Both the position numbers and the translations under genes were made by a program. 36,631 nt of DNA, from assembly GCA_934546685.1 (NCBI GenBank), contig CAKTEB010000016.1, positions 1-36,631 on the forward strand. The letters run 5' to 3'. This stretch comes from an uncultured Oscillospiraceae bacterium (GTDB lineage: Bacteria; Bacillota; Clostridia; Oscillospirales; Oscillospiraceae). Position 1 is the stretch's first letter. Every line of letters begins with the position of its first letter. The notes beneath the pieces were generated by a model. That model was given only the letters and a program-made list of their open reading frames with translations. It did no database searches and was not told the origin of the DNA. Shown here in pieces: positions 35,834 through 36,631 of this stretch.

Positions 35834-36631
35834 ATGAGTGTAAAAGTGGGTATCAACGGCTTTGGCCGAATCGGACGACTGGCAGTTCGTGAGGCCGCAT
35901 TCCGGGACGATATCGAGATCGTCGCCATCAACAACACCGTCACCCCGGACTACATGGTCTACAAGCTGAAGTACGACTCCGTCCACGGAATTTTCCCTGG
36001 GGAGCTGAGCTTCGACGACAATGCAATCTATGTGTGCGGCAAGAAAATCGTGACGTTCCGTGAGAAGGAGCCCGGTGATGTGGACTGGGCCGGCACCGGC
36101 GCCGAGTACATCATTGAATCCACCGGCAAGTTCACCACCGCGGAAAAGTGCATGGGCCATTTTAATAGTCCCTCCGTAAAGCGGGTCATCATTTCCGCCC
36201 CCGCTAAGGACGACAGCCCCATGTTTGTTATGGGCGTCAACAATCAGGAGTACGATCCGGCCACCATGAAGGTGATCTCCAACGCCTCCTGTACCACCAA
36301 CTGCCTGGCCCCTCTGGCCAAGGTCCTCAACGACAATTTCGGCATCCGCATGGGCCTCATGACCACTATCCACTCCACCACCGCCTCACAGAAGACGGTA
36401 GACGGCACCTCACGGAAGGATTGGCGGGGCGGCCGCGCGGCTGAGGGCAATATCATCCCCTCCTCTACTGGCGCAGCCAAGGCCGTGGGCCGGGTCATCC
36501 CCGCCCTGAACGGCAAGCTCACCGGCATGAGCTTCCGGGTGCCCACCCTGGACGTATCCGTGGTGGATCTCACCATCGAGCTGGAGAAGCACACCAGCTA
36601 TCAGGAGATCTGCAAGACCGTCAGGGAGGCC
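35834..36631 (+). CDS. gap: Glyceraldehyde-3-phosphate dehydrogenase, N-terminal part (cut by window end)
   Basis: ATG 35834 after AAAGGAGATA; 266 codons are visible without a stop and the gene runs out of the window. The NAD domain opens VKVGINGFGRIGRL; the catalytic Cys153 is in SNASCTTNC; TTIHSTTASQKTVDG (with the catalytic His) and GGRAAEGNIIPSSTGAAKAVGRVIPALNGKLTGMSFRVP are the standard later motifs. The enzyme makes 1,3-bisphosphoglycerate in glycolysis. The usual Asp at the end of beta strand 2 (AIND) that holds the NAD ribose is Asn34 here (AINNT), so NADP use or dual specificity is possible. A consensus promoter and short leader precede it. Confidence 0.95.
   Translation, partial: MSVKVGINGFGRIGRLAVREAAFRDDIEIVAINNTVTPDYMVYKLKYDSVHGIFPGELSFDDNAIYVCGKKIVTFREKEPGDVDWAGTGAEYIIESTGKFTTAEKCMGHFNSPSVKRVIISAPAKDDSPMFVMGVNNQEYDPATMKVISNASCTTNCLAPLAKVLNDNFGIRMGLMTTIHSTTASQKTVDGTSRKDWRGGRAAEGNIIPSSTGAAKAVGRVIPALNGKLTGMSFRVPTLDVSVVDLTIELEKHTSYQEICKTVREA

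Noticed and set aside
1..36631. CRISPR arrays, rRNA genes, insertion sequences and prophage genes
   Set aside because: No regularly spaced direct repeats of CRISPR size, no rRNA-like stretch, and no transposase, integrase or phage structural protein in any frame that I could recognise.

Overview
The window looks like chromosome of a GC-rich Gram-positive anaerobe of the class Clostridia, most like the Oscillospiraceae (Oscillibacter/Flavonifractor-type gut bacteria). This is inferred from strong AGGAGG ribosome sites, many lipobox lipoproteins, a Rex redox repressor, clostridial PyrK/PyrD type 1B enzymes, a YtvI-type sporulation protein, a PdaA-like deacetylase, and intergenic hairpin repeats of a kind I associate with these genomes. 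Species cannot be named from the sequence alone.

Layout. 1-2204: tail of an FtsX-like permease, a tyrosine-type phosphatase, a repeat-rich spacer and a minus-strand DegV protein. 2350-6930: galactose/methyl-galactoside ABC importer (mglB-mglA-mglC) plus a small InlB-B-repeat membrane protein. 6959-9305: DUF523 protein, then minus-strand mobB overlapping a MocR/PdxR-type regulator. 9443-12537: Mn-type cation diffusion facilitator, PdaA-like deacetylase, rex and a 50-residue Cys/Gly-rich peptide. 12649-17438: YitT membrane protein, then pyrF-pyrK-pyrD and a histidine phosphatase/GNAT fusion. 17492-19049: minus-strand pyrC and a divergent small membrane peptide. 19195-22131: tRNA-Arg(ACG), a repeat-bearing spacer, a MATE exporter and convergent ytvI. 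22295-25166: ACT-domain protein, hom and a lysC-type aspartokinase (threonine/methionine/lysine entry). 25261-27114: a MarR regulator with a palindromic operator, then rpsF-ssb-rpsR. 27198-32444: a LysR regulator divergent from two tandem paralogous solute-binding lipoproteins. 32511-34206: an SLOG/YpsA-like protein and three very small DNA-binding proteins. 34422-36631: a degenerate histidine-kinase-like ATPase, and the start of gap (cut by the window end).

Most genes are core metabolism and housekeeping. I did not find a clear new defence or mobile system. The most unusual points are: a MocR regulator whose PLP lysine is Arg; a histidine kinase relative whose phospho-acceptor His is Gln; two orphan solute-binding lipoproteins without any permease nearby, sharing promoter-region words with mglB; a fused histidine phosphatase-acetyltransferase; an InlB-repeat gene in a sugar transport operon; and a compact cluster of tiny regulators with repeated operators and twin terminators at 33.0-34.1 kb.
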